From NCBI RefSeq assembly GCF_036199905.1, contig NZ_CP108109.1, forward strand, positions 1,798,001 to 1,862,000: 64,000 nt of DNA. Direction: 5' to 3'. Within the stretch, counting starts at the first letter, position 1. Each line of letters opens with the position of its first letter. Positions 18,568 through 27,359 of the stretch are shown here, piece by piece. Both the position numbers and the translations under genes were made by a program. The stretch is from Streptomyces sp. NBC_00223. GTDB lineage: Bacteria > Actinomycetota > Actinomycetes > Streptomycetales > Streptomycetaceae. The notes under the pieces are model-generated. The model did no database searches and was not told the DNA's origin. It saw only the letters and a program-made list of their open reading frames with translations.

Positions 18568-19326
18568 ATGACGTTTTCCACTTCTTCCAGCGCGTTCGCC
18601 GCAGTTTCGCGGCACTTCGACGACCCTCGGGCAAGGGAGGACGTACGACTGACCGTCGCACCGGACGGCGATGGCGGGCAGCCGCTCTCCCTCTCCCCCG
18701 CCGAAGCGCGCGAGGCGCTGTACGAGCCGGCCTCCGACCCGGCCCTGAGCGCCGCGATCTGGCAGGAGGCTCTGGTCCGCGCGTGCGCCGATCGCACCCC
18801 GGGCGGCTCCTGGCAACTTCTACTGATCTGGCTGGCCTTGCCTCAACTGACAGGCACTGCCTACCGCATCTGCGGACGGCTGCGCGCCGACCGGGCCGAC
18901 GTGGAGTCGGAGATGATCCTCGCCCTTCTGGAGGAGTTGCGGATCGCGGACCCCGCGACTCTCCCGTCGGCCCAGGCGCTGATCAAGGCGGCGCGCAGCC
19001 ACGGGTGGCGCTTCGCCCGTGCCGGCCTGCGAGAAAGGCCGTCGGCGCACCTGGAGAACCTCGCGGACGACAGCTGTCGCACGGTGACGGGCGGCGAAAA
19101 CCTCGAGCAGCAGGACTTCGAAGTGGAGGTCGTTCGACCGGACGGGCCGGACGGACTGCGCGCCCCACTGCGATTCCCGATCCCGGCGGAACGCTTGGAG
19201 AGGGAAGTGCTCAACAGCCTTGCCGATGACCTCGGCCTGCACGAGGTCATGCGCCGAGCAGGGCATTCCAGGAACAGGCGACGCATCGGCACTCTGTCGC
19301 TGCGCCGCCGTGCGAGGCGACGGTGA
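18568..19326 (+). CDS. Sigma-factor-like regulatory protein
   Basis: A 252-residue protein. The middle (about residues 65-130, WQEALVRACADRTPGGSW through RADRADVESEMILALLEEL) resembles a sigma-70 region 2-like helical fold, as in proteins that act beside phage and plasmid-type regulators. The very basic C-terminus (RRAGHSRNRRRIGTLSLRRR) could contact nucleic acid. The stop overlaps the GTG of the following HTH gene by 4 bases (GTGA), so the two are translated as a pair. No catalytic motif is present. Assignment to a sigma-like family is tentative; the pair recurs in Streptomyces accessory regions, as far as I recall. Confidence 0.45.
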   Translation: MTFSTSSSAFAAVSRHFDDPRAREDVRLTVAPDGDGGQPLSLSPAEAREALYEPASDPALSAAIWQEALVRACADRTPGGSWQLLLIWLALPQLTGTAYRICGRLRADRADVESEMILALLEELRIADPATLPSAQALIKAARSHGWRFARAGLRERPSAHLENLADDSCRTVTGGENLEQQDFEVEVVRPDGPDGLRAPLRFPIPAERLEREVLNSLADDLGLHEVMRRAGHSRNRRRIGTLSLRRRARRR

Positions 19327-19619
19327 AACGCACCGCGCAGGGCCCGCTCAGCTTCGCGGAGGCATTCGACCTGCCGGTCGCGGTCGACCTGCGAACGGCC
19401 GCCCGAGCACTCGGTATCTGCTGCTCGACCGCGTACCGCTTGATCCGTCGGGGTACCTTCCCCTGCCCGGTGCTACGCGTCGGCGGCCGATACCGGATTC
19501 CGACCACTGAGTTGATGCGCATCCTCGGGATAGAAGAGCGGCCCGTGTACGCCGTTGATCTCGAATCGAACATGGACTCTTGGCCGGACAGCCACTCTCC
19601 GCAAGGGTACGTGCAGTAG
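19323..19619 (+). CDS. Excisionase/MerR-like HTH DNA-binding protein
   Basis: A 98-residue protein from GTG 19323, coupled to the upstream gene by a 4-base overlap. Residues 20-65 (DLRTAARALGICCSTAYRLI, then RGTFPCPVLRVGGRYRIPT) match the helix-turn-helix-wing fold of excisionase-family (HTH_17) proteins. These have a helix pair, a short wing and the pattern RVGxRYRIP. Such proteins either direct excision of an integrated element or act as small transcription factors. No integrase is adjacent, and the nearest is the remnant at 53.3 kb. A regulatory role together with the sigma-like partner is therefore more likely. Confidence 0.7.
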   Translation: MKRTAQGPLSFAEAFDLPVAVDLRTAARALGICCSTAYRLIRRGTFPCPVLRVGGRYRIPTTELMRILGIEERPVYAVDLESNMDSWPDSHSPQGYVQ

Positions 19620-19764
19620 CCACCGATACCCCGCCGTGCGGCCCGAAGGCGAAGGCATTGGGACCGCACGTGCGAGACAGAGTCCTCAGCCGAACCCGCC
19701 CCCCAGTGTGACGGGTGGTGGTGGATCAGAGGAGCACTGTAGGCGTCCACTGTTTCGTCAATCA

Positions 19765-19808
19765 GGCCGTCGGCCCCGCCCCCAAGGGCGGGGTCGACGG
19801 CCTTCTTC
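19765..19808. terminator. Long bidirectional terminator
   Basis: Arms 19765-19781 and 19786-19802 pair over 17 bp with one mismatch around a CCAA loop, followed by TTCTTC. It lies between the convergent HTH gene and the XRE-like gene. The remaining intergenic sequence (19620-19764 and 19809-19988) shows nothing else. Confidence 0.85.
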
Positions 19809-19988
19809 ATGCGGCGGGAGGACTGACGCCCGGCCGGGAGGACTCAGCTGTCGTACTGCCGCCCGTCCGGACAGGCGCCTCGGCGACTGGAGAAGAAGCC
19901 CACCAGCATGCCGGGGCCCGGCCCCGAAGCACTGTGCGCTTGCCGCCGGTGAGGGTGGCGGCGGCGGTCAGATGGTGCCCGGAGGTGG

Positions 19989-20954
19989 CTATGCCTTGGG
20001 CTCGGGGATCCGCCAGGTGATCTGGAACCGCTCGGCGTCGGGAAGCCCGATGGGGCCCACCGGTCCGATCTGCTTGATCAGATAGCCGAAGAGCATGTGA
20101 TGTGCCTGCTCCGACAGCTCGTCCCAGGTGGCCGGAGTCGCGATCATCACCTCACGCATCAGGCTCGGGTCCGACTCGTTCTCCAGCATCTCCGCCCGGT
20201 CGTCCCGGTCCATCGTCTCGTCGGCGCGCATGGCACGAATCGACTCCGCGAGGAGATTCGGCTCGTTGCTCAGCCGGCGACGAACCTCCTGGCAGCCGTA
20301 GTGGAAGGCCCGGTACGCCTCCATGCTCTCCCAGTCAGGGTTTCGGTAGCCGTACGGCGCTCCCTCCCCGGCCCCTACGTAGTCGCCCTTCAGCGTGTGC
20401 AGCAGGACGCGAAGCACGTGTTCGGCACCCTGCTCCTCTATCTGCTTCACCATCATCCGGACCCAGTCGTCCTCCGACAGCAGCGTCTCGTGCGGAACGG
20501 CGAGCGACGGGTGAATTTCGATGGCGCTGAAGGGGTTGAGCAGCGTGCCCATGACCAGCTCCGGCGTCCAGTTGCCGTCCTCGCCTCCCCAGCCGGCGTT
20601 GGCGAGTTCCTGGAACGACTTCAGTGCGCCCGACTCTCCTTCACCGATCGCGCGCCACAGCGGCAGGAACCTGGCCGTCTCGGCCTCCTCGTCCCGGGGC
20701 GGGCTGCACTCCCCTGCCAGGACCACGACGATGTCGCGGACGGTCTGCCAGCGCGGCACCCGTATCCCCTTGACGGCCGACCGGATGCTCTCATGGCTGG
20801 CTGCCGACAGTTGGTCTTCGCGGAGACGGATCAGCGTGCTCAGCTGCCGAAAGCTCGGTCGGCCTGCCGCGCGGTGCAGCTCCTGCAGTGCGTCAACCAA
20901 CTCCCGGTGTCGACCTTCCGGTTGCGGTGAGGTGCCCACAGCATTCACGTCCAT
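19989..20954 (-). CDS. XRE-like HTH protein of unknown role
   Basis: A 321-residue protein, start assigned to ATG 20954 with only a weak GCTGGA upstream. Residues 12-85 (QELHRAAGRPSFRQLSTL, then SAVKGIRVPRWQTVRDIVV) look like the degenerate helix-turn-helix common in Streptomyces proteins that begin with a short XRE-type domain. The remainder is acidic and helix-rich (residues 110-300, many Glu and Trp, such as WVRMMVKQIEEQGAEHVL). It has no membrane segment or enzymatic motif. It is divergent from the Cys-rich protein gene at 21131. The intergenic region contains a TTGACA hexamer on this strand (complement of 20967-20972), but it is too close to the start to be certain. Confidence 0.65.
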   Translation of the reverse strand: MDVNAVGTSPQPEGRHRELVDALQELHRAAGRPSFRQLSTLIRLREDQLSAASHESIRSAVKGIRVPRWQTVRDIVVVLAGECSPPRDEEAETARFLPLWRAIGEGESGALKSFQELANAGWGGEDGNWTPELVMGTLLNPFSAIEIHPSLAVPHETLLSEDDWVRMMVKQIEEQGAEHVLRVLLHTLKGDYVGAGEGAPYGYRNPDWESMEAYRAFHYGCQEVRRRLSNEPNLLAESIRAMRADETMDRDDRAEMLENESDPSLMREVMIATPATWDELSEQAHHMLFGYLIKQIGPVGPIGLPDAERFQITWRIPEPKA

Positions 20955-21130
20955 TCCAGCTCTGCTCGGGTTGTCAAGTTTCGCCAACACCGTAGAAGTC
21001 ACAGGCCACAGCCGAGTCAGCTTTCGACAAGTTCGCCGTCCAGCCCGCCAAAGCGTGACTCGCGGCCGAACAGGGAGGTGAGCATGGAGGAGGTGCCGAC
21101 GGAGCGCCGCCGTCCGAGGAGTTGTTACAC

Positions 21131-22579
21131 GTGCACATCCCTGCCTACGCCCGTGACACGATCCGTGCTGCCCTGCCCAGCATCCCCACGTCTCGCCATG
21201 TGGGAGGTCTGAACTGCTGCCTGTGCGACGAGTTGTTCGGTGAAGACCTCGCTGCCATACCGCTCGGGCCGACCCCGACCTCCGGTCTCTTCGGGTGCCG
21301 ACCCTGTCTGACCCGGTTGGTCGCCCGGGCGCGACGGGCCCGCGACGCCGCACTGACTCAGGACGCCGAGCGGGCCCGAGCGGAGTCCGAGGCATGGCTG
21401 CCGGTACGTGAGCGCCACCTCGCCCGGCTCGACGGTGTGCGGCAGGCCGCGGAAGCCGTAGCCGGACTGGCCGAGGACGGTGACACCGAGGTGCTGCGGG
21501 TCGCCTGGCTGCTGGTCTCCTTGGAATCGGCGTACACCTGGGTGCCGGACGCGCCGGAGCCTCCCCACTCCGTGGACAGTGACGACTCGGACCTGCGGGA
21601 CGAGACCTTCCGGCTCAGCCTGGCCATGATTGCGGCGCGGGAGGCGGTGGCAGAACGGCTCGCCTACCACCTGATCAACGAAGCGCAGCCCGAGGAGCCG
21701 GAGATGTGCGGGGAGTTCGAGTGCCCGGAAGGCTGCTCGGGACGCCATGACTCCTCACACATCGACTGCGGGCCGGACGGAATTTTCGACGACCTGACGA
21801 CCCACGGAGTCGTCGTGGAGCGACCGGACCTCACTCCGACGCCCGGTCGACGCCATTCGCCGATCACGACGGTGACCGAGGGCGGGGTCGAGGCCGAAGC
21901 GGAGAGCTCGGACACGGGCGAAGAGCCGGCTCAGAGCGTCACGCGCGAGCAGTTCGTCACCGTGCTGAAGCACGTCGGCATCGATACGGAGGACACGGAG
22001 GTCCTTGTCAGCGCGGCCGCGGTCGGTCTCGTCTCCGACGCGTGGCGAGACAGCCCGTTGGACGCCATCCACGCGGCTGCCGGCGGACCGAGCGACGGCG
22101 AGATCTTCGCGCAGAGCGTCGATCTGTACCGCAGGGCGCGAACGTCGCTCATCGCTGCCAGGGAGGACGGCCCGGAGGCTCTGCTCGCCTTTCAAGCCGT
22201 CGCCTCGGACATTCACCTCCGCTGGGCCGGCGGTTCGCGCTTCACCTTGGGGTCAAGTGGCGAACCCACGGAGGAGTTCGTCCAGCACGTCGACGACCGG
22301 GTCTGGTACACGTCCGAGCTCATGCGTGAGCACGGCTGGCAGCACGCCCTGTTGTACAGAGCCACCTCGGCGGTGTTCAAGGCGTCTACCCACTTCGGCA
22401 TGCCCGGCTGGCCCACCGTCGTCGCGGCGGCGATGGAACGCCTCACCGCATTGGATCGGTCGAGCGCACCCGAGGCGCTGGGAGATCTCGCCGAAGTGGA
22501 GGCCGCGTTGCTCGAAGCACCCGACCGGCTGGGGGCACATGCCCTCGACTGGCTCTCCGGCCAAATCCCCTTCGGCTAG
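21131..22579 (+). CDS. Hypothetical protein with N-terminal cysteine pairs
   Basis: A 482-residue protein of unknown function. Near the N-terminus CCLCDELF and GCRPCLTR give a CxxC-x(n)-CxxC pattern that would bind zinc. A second Cys/His group lies near residue 195 (MCGEFECPEGCSGRHDSSH). The C-terminal half is helical and acidic. GTG 21131 is preferred (GAGGAG 9 bases upstream) over TTG 21122, which would make codon 2 a TTA. An out-of-frame 42-codon ORF with a better ribosome-binding site starts at ATG 21084 and overlaps the start, so a leader peptide is possible. It is divergent from the XRE-like gene and may be its target or partner. Confidence 0.6.
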   Translation: MHIPAYARDTIRAALPSIPTSRHVGGLNCCLCDELFGEDLAAIPLGPTPTSGLFGCRPCLTRLVARARRARDAALTQDAERARAESEAWLPVRERHLARLDGVRQAAEAVAGLAEDGDTEVLRVAWLLVSLESAYTWVPDAPEPPHSVDSDDSDLRDETFRLSLAMIAAREAVAERLAYHLINEAQPEEPEMCGEFECPEGCSGRHDSSHIDCGPDGIFDDLTTHGVVVERPDLTPTPGRRHSPITTVTEGGVEAEAESSDTGEEPAQSVTREQFVTVLKHVGIDTEDTEVLVSAAAVGLVSDAWRDSPLDAIHAAAGGPSDGEIFAQSVDLYRRARTSLIAAREDGPEALLAFQAVASDIHLRWAGGSRFTLGSSGEPTEEFVQHVDDRVWYTSELMREHGWQHALLYRATSAVFKASTHFGMPGWPTVVAAAMERLTALDRSSAPEALGDLAEVEAALLEAPDRLGAHALDWLSGQIPFG

Positions 22580-22852
22580 CGATTCGCCCGACCTTCCTCA
22601 CGCGTGGGGCCCCGGGTCGGAGAACCGGTGCGTACCAACTGTGTCCGGCTCGCGGAGAGTCGGCGGGCGGCGTCTTCCCTGGGGCCCGGCACCCGAGGAC
22701 GCTGCGCATGGGCGTGTTCGCCCAGCTCCGTATACACATCAGTGGCTTCAGCAGGTATGCGACCTGAGATGCCGACCGGTGGCACGAGGTGTCGACATGC
22801 GCAGAAGTACAGACAAAGCCCTGGCCCGTGCTCGGAAGGCGGAGGTCGCACT

Positions 22853-23128
22853 GTGAAGTGGGACGACATAACCCTGGTCATCCTCGCCGCGTTCGGATGC
22901 ATCACGCTGCTGCTGACGCAGATCAGCGAGGTGTTGTCGAGGTTGCCGCAGATCATCCGAGCGTGGCGGCAGGTACGGCAGGAACTGCGCAGCGGTATCG
23001 GTTCCGGCCCGCTGAACCGCTCGGCGAGCGCCACCGACCCGGCCACGCTCCCGGCCGGCTCCAGCAGCGGGGGAAGCCACGCGTCCGGAGAACCCGAAGC
23101 AGGGTCGAGTGCGGGCTCCGGTCGATAG
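22853..23128 (+). CDS. Small membrane protein
   Basis: A 91-residue protein from GTG 22853 with GGAGG upstream. One membrane helix covers residues 5-23 (ITLVILAAFGCITLLL). It is followed by an amphipathic basic stretch (PQIIRAWRQVRQELR) and a Ser/Gly/Ala-rich disordered tail. The design of an N-terminal anchor plus disordered tail is like the small protein at 58155, which there precedes a STAND NTPase; here no NTPase follows. The 273 bases before it hold no gene or clear signal. Function unknown. Confidence 0.55.
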   Translation: MKWDDITLVILAAFGCITLLLTQISEVLSRLPQIIRAWRQVRQELRSGIGSGPLNRSASATDPATLPAGSSSGGSHASGEPEAGSSAGSGR

Positions 23129-23186
23129 CAGCGCTGCGGGGGCTTCCCGGCGCTCATCGATGGACATCAGAATGTGATCTGGCGGC

Positions 23187-23656
23187 ATGAGTATCAGCCA
23201 TCCGGACGCCGTGACCTTTTCCGACCTCTCGCGGAATCCGCGCGCGGTGGCTGAGCGTGCCGCCACTCTCGGGAGGCTGCGCGTGACCCACCGCGACGCC
23301 CCCGATTTCTACCGACCGCCGCTGACCGCGAGGATCTGCGCGACCAGACCCTCACCACCGCCTCCCGGCTGTTCCTCGCGCTGATGAAGCAGGACCCCGG
23401 AGCACGCGCGCTGCTGATGGCGCTGCCCGATGTCTTCCCCCGGGTACGCCACCTGCGGGACGAGGAAGTCCGCGACTTCGCTGTCGAACTTGTCGCCGTA
23501 CTGTCCGATGCCGCCGAGCTGAACACCGACTCCGGCGTCCAGGAGGTCATTACGGCGTGGGGCGCGACCGCCCGCATCAAGGCCGATCCGGCGCAGTACG
23601 GGAACGCGCTCCGGCCCACGCAAGGCGACTTCGGGCCGGTGGAGGTCACCGCGTGA
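23187..23656 (+). pseudogene. Frameshifted Phd-like antitoxin
   Basis: The N-terminal frame starts at ATG 23187 (MSISHPDAVTFSDLSRNPRA) and looks like a prevent-host-death-type antitoxin that binds DNA and a cognate toxin. It leaves frame near 23315. From there a second frame continues the expected protein (DREDLRDQTLTTASRLFLA through PTQGDFGPVEVTA) to the stop at 23656. One missing base in TACCGACC (about 23311-23318; TACCTGACC would restore the frame) explains it. Either the gene is inactivated or the assembly has an error. The stop overlaps the toxin-like GTG at 23653, the usual coupling of such pairs. Confidence 0.65.
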
Positions 23657-23892
23657 GCCCCAAGCGAGGCGACCGGGTCACCGTGCCACCACCCGACAGC
23701 GAGTGGGACGTGCGATTCGGCAGCAGCGAGGCGGTCAGAGGATGGGAAGAGCTGTGCCGCCTCGCGCCGGCCGACACGCGTCGCTGCCTGGAAGTTCTGC
23801 GCGCCGATCCCCGCTCCGGGGCGCATCACGATCGTCAGCACCGTCTACGGGGAGATCTCGGCACCCACCGGCCGGCAGCCGTGGTCCGGTGA
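23653..23892 (+). pseudogene. 3'-truncated toxin of a toxin-antitoxin pair
   Basis: Starts at GTG 23653, overlapping the antitoxin stop (GTGA). Residues 1-70 (PPPDSEWDVRFGSSEAVRGW, then CLEVLRADP and RQHRLRGDLGT) resemble the start of a RelE-like toxin family common in actinobacteria. In homologues as I recall them, about 40 further residues including the catalytic strands follow GDLGT. Here the frame instead runs into unrelated sequence and stops at 23892. The toxin has therefore lost its C-terminus at a junction near 23870 and should be inactive. Together with the frameshifted antitoxin this is a dead TA locus. Confidence 0.55.
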
Positions 23893-24042
23893 GCCGTTGC
23901 CGCCGGCCCAGTGCGGGCCGTACTGGTCGAGGGCGTTGCGGTCGTGCGCGTAGGCCGTGTTCGCCCAGGACGTGAGCGTCCCGCCGTACGGGTGGTCGGC
24001 CAGCTGCGAGTTGAGCTTGCCGAGGCCCCGGACGTCAATCAC
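23845..24042 (-). pseudogene. Unidentified coding fragment at a chimeric junction
   Basis: This 65-codon minus-strand frame (MIDVRGLGKLNSQLADHPYG to GCRPVGAEISP) has G or C in nearly every third position, as in real genes of this genome. Its 3' end runs straight into the truncated toxin on the other strand. It begins well and has an ordinary composition, but I do not recognise the family. It is best read as one end of a longer gene that was joined to the toxin by a deletion. A short free-standing gene is less likely. It has no upstream ribosome-binding site of note. Confidence 0.4.
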
Positions 24043-24138
24043 CCACGCCTCTCACCCGCCACCGCGACCACACGGGCGGTGGCGCCCGGATCGCGCGGCG
24101 CCACCGTACGGGGCGGGATCGCGGGGACACTGAGCGAT

Positions 24139-26427
24139 GTGTCCTCAACGTACCGTAGTCAAGAAGAGGAAGCGGGCGGCTCCGGCGTGCCCAGCCCCTC
24201 CGCTGTGCTGCCGGGCCTCGACAGCGAGCAGCTCCGGGTGCTGCGCCTGGCCGGGCAGGAGTGGGCGCAGGTGTCGGCCGGCCCCGAGGTGTCGCGCCGG
24301 GCCCTGCCCGTCGACCCCGACCTGGGCCGCTTCCCCCCGGCGGCGGACATCCTGCCGCCCCGGTTCGGCCGGCTCGTGCGTGTCACCCCGCTGGGCGGCC
24401 GGCCGGCCGAGAGCGCGTCCGGGAGCGCGCCCGACGACACCTCCGACCTGCCGACCACCCCGCTGGACCGCTTTGTCCGCCACGTCCGCCGGACCCTGCT
24501 CGGGCCGCCGCTGAAGAGCACCGCGATCGCCCGCGAGAGCATGCACAAGATCGTGGCGCTGCCGGTGCTCTCCGCGGACGCCCTGTCCTCGGTCGCGTAC
24601 GGCCCCGAGGCCATGCTCGCCGTGCTCGTGCTCGCGGGCTCCGCGGGGCTGACGTACTCGCTGCCGATCGCCGCCGTGATCGCGTTCCTGATGCTGGCGG
24701 TCGGCATCTCGTACCGGCAGACGATCCGCGCCTATCCGCGCGGCGGCGGCTCCTACATCGTCGCCAGCGACAACCTCGGGCGGATGCCGGGGCTGCTGGC
24801 CGCCGGCGGTCTGATGATCGACTACGTGCTGACGGTCGCCGTGTCGATCGCCTCCGGGGTCGCCGCCATCACCTCGGCGCTTCCCGGGCTGCGCCCGGAG
24901 ACCGTGCCGATCGGCGTGGCCGTGATCGCGGTGCTGTTCGCCGGGAATCTGCGCGGTATCCGGCAGGCCGGTGTGCTGTTCGCCGCGCCGACCTACGCCT
25001 TCATCATCGCCATGGCCGCCCTGATCATCACGACCCTGGTGCACTCCGCCGGCCACGGCTTCCACCCCGTGCCCGCCCCGCGCCTGCACGCCACCGAGGG
25101 CGTCGGACTGCTGCTGATCATGCGCGCCTTCGCCTCGGGCTCCACGGCCATGACCGGCATCGAGGCCATCTCCAACGCCGTACCGGCCTTCCAGCCCGTG
25201 CGGTGGCGCAACGCGCGCACCACGCTGACCTGGATGATCACCCTGCTCATCACGCTCTTCGCGGGCACGGTCGCCATCGTCCACCTCACCGGGGTCGTGC
25301 CCAACAGCCGGGAGACGGTGCTCTCGCAGCTCGCCCATCTCAGCTTCGGCTCGGGCGTGATGTACGTCTTCGTACAGGCCGCCACCGCGGCGGTGCTGCT
25401 GCTCGCGGCGAACACCGCGTACAACGACTTCCCGCGCGTGCTGTTCCTGCTGGCCCGGGACCACCACGCCCCGCACATCTTCCTGCGGCTGGGCGACCGG
25501 CTGGCCTTCAGCAACGGCATCGCGCTGCTGTCCGCGGCCGCCGCCCTGGTCTACGTGGCCTTCGGCGGCAGCACCGCGTCACTGATCCCGCTCTACGCGG
25601 TCGGAGTCTTCCTCGCCTTCACGCTGTCGCAGTCCGGGATGGTGGTCCACTGGTGGCGGCTGCGTGACGCGCATTGGCGCAAGAGTCTGGCCTTCAACGC
25701 GACCGGTGGTCTGCTCTCGGCCCTCGTTCTGATCACGGCGGCGATCGCCAAGTTCACCTCGGGCGCCTGGGTCGCGCTGGTGGTCATCGGCCTGTTCCTC
25801 CTCCTCGCGGTCCGGATCAGGCATCACTACGACGTCGTCGGCGACTTGCTGCGGCTGCGCCCCCACTCCATCGAACTGCCCACGCACACGCTGAAGCCGC
25901 CGCCCGGCGGGAAAGCGCCCGACGGAACGGCGCCGACGCCCGAGCCCGTGGCGCCCGAGCCCGTCACCCCCGAGCCTGTGCCCCCGCCGGTGCCCGAAGG
26001 GGAGGAGGAAGAGGAGACACCCCAGGCGATCCACCACCTCTCGGTCGTGGCCATCTCGTCGCTCAACCTCGCCAGCCTGCGCGCGCTCGCCTACGCGGCC
26101 TCGCTCCAGCAGCCGACGCTCGCCCTCCATGTCAGCCCGAGCGAGGAGGAGGCCCAACGGCTGCGCGCGTACTGGGAGGTGTGGGGGAACCACCTTCCCC
26201 TGGAGGTCGTCGTCTCCCCCTACCGGGCCACCGTCGCGCCCATGGTCCACTACATCGAGGCGCTGCACCGCCAGCGCCCCGACCTCACGGTGACCGTGAT
26301 CCTCCCCGAGGTCGTCACGCGGCATCTGCGCCACCGCGTCCTGCACAGCCGGATCGCCGCGCGCCTGCGCCGGGCGCTGCGGCCGCTGCCGAAGATCGTC
26401 GTGACCACCGTGCCGTTCCATGTGTAG
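24139..26427 (+). CDS. APC-superfamily transporter, KimA-like potassium importer
   Basis: A membrane transporter of about 762 residues. The signature MHKIVALPVLSADALSSVAY before the first helix is that of KimA/YdaO-type proteins of the APC superfamily, which import K+ with protons. About twelve hydrophobic segments follow (about residues 165-570), including AYPRGGGSYIV. A Pro/Glu-rich linker leads to a C-terminal cytoplasmic domain (VVAISSLNLASLRALAY, THRHR-like LRHRVLHSRIAARLRRAL) of the UspA-like type found in KimA. The 130-residue N-terminal extension is unusual. The start at GTG 24139 is uncertain because the frame stays open upstream and the SD is poor; a later GTG near 24187 is possible. 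I see no ydaO-type riboswitch upstream. Confidence 0.8.
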   Translation: MSSTYRSQEEEAGGSGVPSPSAVLPGLDSEQLRVLRLAGQEWAQVSAGPEVSRRALPVDPDLGRFPPAADILPPRFGRLVRVTPLGGRPAESASGSAPDDTSDLPTTPLDRFVRHVRRTLLGPPLKSTAIARESMHKIVALPVLSADALSSVAYGPEAMLAVLVLAGSAGLTYSLPIAAVIAFLMLAVGISYRQTIRAYPRGGGSYIVASDNLGRMPGLLAAGGLMIDYVLTVAVSIASGVAAITSALPGLRPETVPIGVAVIAVLFAGNLRGIRQAGVLFAAPTYAFIIAMAALIITTLVHSAGHGFHPVPAPRLHATEGVGLLLIMRAFASGSTAMTGIEAISNAVPAFQPVRWRNARTTLTWMITLLITLFAGTVAIVHLTGVVPNSRETVLSQLAHLSFGSGVMYVFVQAATAAVLLLAANTAYNDFPRVLFLLARDHHAPHIFLRLGDRLAFSNGIALLSAAAALVYVAFGGSTASLIPLYAVGVFLAFTLSQSGMVVHWWRLRDAHWRKSLAFNATGGLLSALVLITAAIAKFTSGAWVALVVIGLFLLLAVRIRHHYDVVGDLLRLRPHSIELPTHTLKPPPGGKAPDGTAPTPEPVAPEPVTPEPVPPPVPEGEEEEETPQAIHHLSVVAISSLNLASLRALAYAASLQQPTLALHVSPSEEEAQRLRAYWEVWGNHLPLEVVVSPYRATVAPMVHYIEALHRQRPDLTVTVILPEVVTRHLRHRVLHSRIAARLRRALRPLPKIVVTTVPFHV

Positions 26428-26495
26428 TGCGGGACCGGTCGGCGACAGCCGTACGGGAGCGGTGGGCGTCCGTACGGGACCGGCCGGCGGAGGTG

Positions 26496-26725
26496 TCAGG
26501 TACACGGGCCGGGCGCGTCGCCGGCCAGATCGGGGGCTGGGCGGGCGGCCGGGCGGGCGGCCGGGTGGGCGCGGAACTCGCCGGACCCGCGGACAAGGAA
26601 GCGGGTCAGCAGGACCACCGAGCGCGGGGCCGAACGGTCGCCCGCGATACGGGAGAAGAGCATGGTGGCCGCCGTGCCGCCCAGGGCCACCGGGTCCTGG
26701 CTGACCACGGTGAGCGGCGGGCTGA
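26496..26725 (-). pseudogene. 3' remnant of a LacI-family regulator
   Basis: Read on the minus strand, PPLTVVSQDPVALGG through TRFLVRGSGEFR is the typical C-terminal end of a LacI/GalR-type repressor (the VxQDP..LG block and the final RxSxE). The DNA-binding domain and most of the sugar-binding domain are absent. The reading ends at 26725, exactly where the oppositely oriented discoidin fragment begins, so a deletion removed the 5' parts. About 28 degenerate codons follow the recognisable end before the stop. Confidence 0.75.
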
Positions 26726-27276
26726 GGCGTACGTACCACCCCGTCTCGGCGCGCCAGGCCCGCTATGTGCGGCTCGCCGTCTCCTCCCCCACCAACGTGG
26801 CGAACGACAGCGCCGCCCGGATCTACGAACTCCAGGTGTACGGCGGCGGCAGCCCGGACCTCGCACTCGGCCGTACGGCCACCGGCTCCGACTCCTGCGG
26901 CACGACGGAGACGCCCGACAAGGCGGTCAACGGCAGTTACAACGGCGGTAATTCGGACAAGTGGTGCTCGAAGGTGTCGGGCACCAAGACGCTGACGGTC
27001 GACCTCGGCGCCTCGCACGCGCTGACCTCGCTCGTGGTGCGGCACGCCGGGGCCGGCGGGGAGAACCCGGACTGGAACACCAAGGACTTCGACCTGGCCG
27101 TGTCCGCGGACGGCGCCAACTGGACCACGGCGGCGCAGATCCGCGGCAACACCGCGGACACGACCACCAACGCGGTCAGTGCCACCGGCCGTTATGTCCG
27201 CCTGAGCGTCCTCACCCCGACCCGGACCACCGACCCAGCCGCCCGTATCTATGAACTGGAGGTCTACGGAAGCTAG
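26726..27276 (+). pseudogene. 3' remnant of a discoidin (F5/8 type C) domain protein
   Basis: The frame encodes the end of one discoidin domain (RQARYVRLAVSSPTN and ARIYELQVYGG). A complete second one follows (LALGRTATGSD, TLTVDLGASHALTSLVVRH, GRYVRLSVLTPTR, ARIYELEVYGS) up to TAG 27276. Such carbohydrate-binding modules end secreted glycoside hydrolases. No signal peptide, catalytic domain or plausible start remains. A LacI repressor next to a glycoside hydrolase is a common divergent pair; here both have lost their 5' parts at the same point (about 26725). Confidence 0.75.
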
Positions 27277-27282
27277 TCGCGG

Positions 27283-27324
27283 CGGGCGCGCGGTCCGGGC
27301 CGGCGGGTCCGGACCGCGCGCCCG
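27283..27324. terminator. Hairpin terminator between convergent units
   Basis: Perfect 16-bp arms (27283-27298 and 27309-27324, starting CGGGCGCGCGG) around a 10-base loop. It lies between the discoidin remnant and the convergent condensation-domain gene. It has no U-run. Confidence 0.75.
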
Positions 27325-27359
27325 CACCCCCGGGTCCGGAACGTGACGCCGGGCCGGCG

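Noticed and set aside
23900..24140. ydaO/c-di-AMP riboswitch before the KimA-like gene
   Set aside because: KimA-type genes often carry one, but this region is coding remnant on the minus strand and shows none of the expected paired elements by eye.
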